The notes under the pieces: model-generated | Seen by the model: only the letters and a program-made list of their open reading frames with translations | What the model was told of the DNA's origin: nothing | Databases searched by the model: none | Translations under genes and position numbers: made by a program | Source: Candidatus Cloacimonetes bacterium 4572_55 | GTDB lineage: Bacteria; 4572-55 | NCBI GenBank assembly: GCA_002084765.1 | Contig: NBMB01000094.1 | Location: 1-5,687, forward strand | Reading direction: 5' to 3' | DNA length: 5,687 nucleotides | In this document: positions 5,564 through 5,687 of the stretch, piece after piece | How the letters are laid out: each line of letters starts with the position of its first letter | Position numbering within the stretch: the first letter of the stretch is position 1

Positions 5564-5687
5564 TCATCTCCCTGGAGCAGTGTCCGTTTCAGGGAAGCTG
5601 ACACCCCATGGCAAATCGCATGGTTTGCCATAGCAGCAGCCGTTCAGGAAGCAACCGATTCGACCGATCATTTGACCCAATGCCACG
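5564..5687 (-). CDS. Partial, prematurely ended Lgt-like frame (prolipoprotein diacylglyceryl transferase)
   Basis: The frame enters from the right edge and gives 40 codons before TGA at 5564-5566. It contains GQMIGRIGCFLNGCCYGKP followed by DLPWGVSFP, which matches the central signature of the Cys-rich branch of Lgt (GRxGCFxxGCCYG.P..LPWGV.FP). Lgt is the inner-membrane enzyme that transfers diacylglyceryl from phosphatidylglycerol to the lipobox cysteine of prolipoproteins. Normally 80 or more residues follow this motif, including HPTQLYE and further membrane helices; here only ETDTAPGR remains. A second frame continues past this stop to TAA at 5530-5532, ending in QGDEKIIAQALNRL, just before the terminator. 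The gene is therefore probably truncated, frameshifted or fused to unrelated sequence. The N-terminal half lies outside the window. Confidence 0.55.
   Translation of the reverse strand, partial: VALGQMIGRIGCFLNGCCYGKPCDLPWGVSFPETDTAPGR

Overview
The window holds two large, complete genes on the minus strand (816 and 733 codons), plus gene edges and remnants at both ends. Both large products are secreted multidomain proteins. Each has an N-terminal signal peptide, a repetitive beta-rich body, and a C-terminal module of about 87-89 residues that opens with YPNPFN and ends with a basic strand (KRMVLLK, RRMTLLR). This tail is the FlgD-Ig-like, 'type A' C-terminal sorting domain typical of the FCB superphylum (Bacteroidetes/Ignavibacteria and relatives such as Calditrichaeota, KSB1, Zixibacteria, Marinimicrobia). 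The source is therefore most likely an FCB-group bacterium, probably an environmental one. No 16S or other phylogenetic marker is present to narrow this.

Layout in minus-strand (transcription) order, right to left: (1) 5564-5687, the end of a reading frame with the Lgt (prolipoprotein diacylglyceryl transferase) signature, which stops early; (2) 5447-5477, a rho-independent terminator; (3) about 5165-5446, an AT-rich intergenic stretch with one GC-rich hairpin and no convincing gene; (4) 2953-5154, a secreted protein of 14 LVIVD-type beta-propeller blades; (5) an 84-bp gap with no obvious terminator; (6) 418-2868, a secreted right-handed parallel beta-helix protein with a helical TPR-like segment; (7) 363-400, a strong rho-independent terminator; (8) 62-357, about 300 bases of overlapping short open frames that look like degraded coding sequence, with a good sigma70-like promoter match and a 28-codon hydrophobic ORF behind a good Shine-Dalgarno; (9) 1-28, the first nine codons of a further minus-strand gene leaving the window.

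The two large genes share orientation, close spacing and an almost identical YPNPFN coding stretch. They probably form one transcription unit for two exported surface or extracellular proteins that use the same secretion route. Beta-propeller and beta-helix bodies suggest binding, adhesion or scaffolding, but no catalytic residues are recognisable, so the precise function is unknown. Nothing in the window amounts to a clearly new defence, mobile or RNA system. The most curious points are the 14-blade (2 x 7) propeller, the prematurely ended Lgt frame, and the frame-broken small-ORF region at the left.
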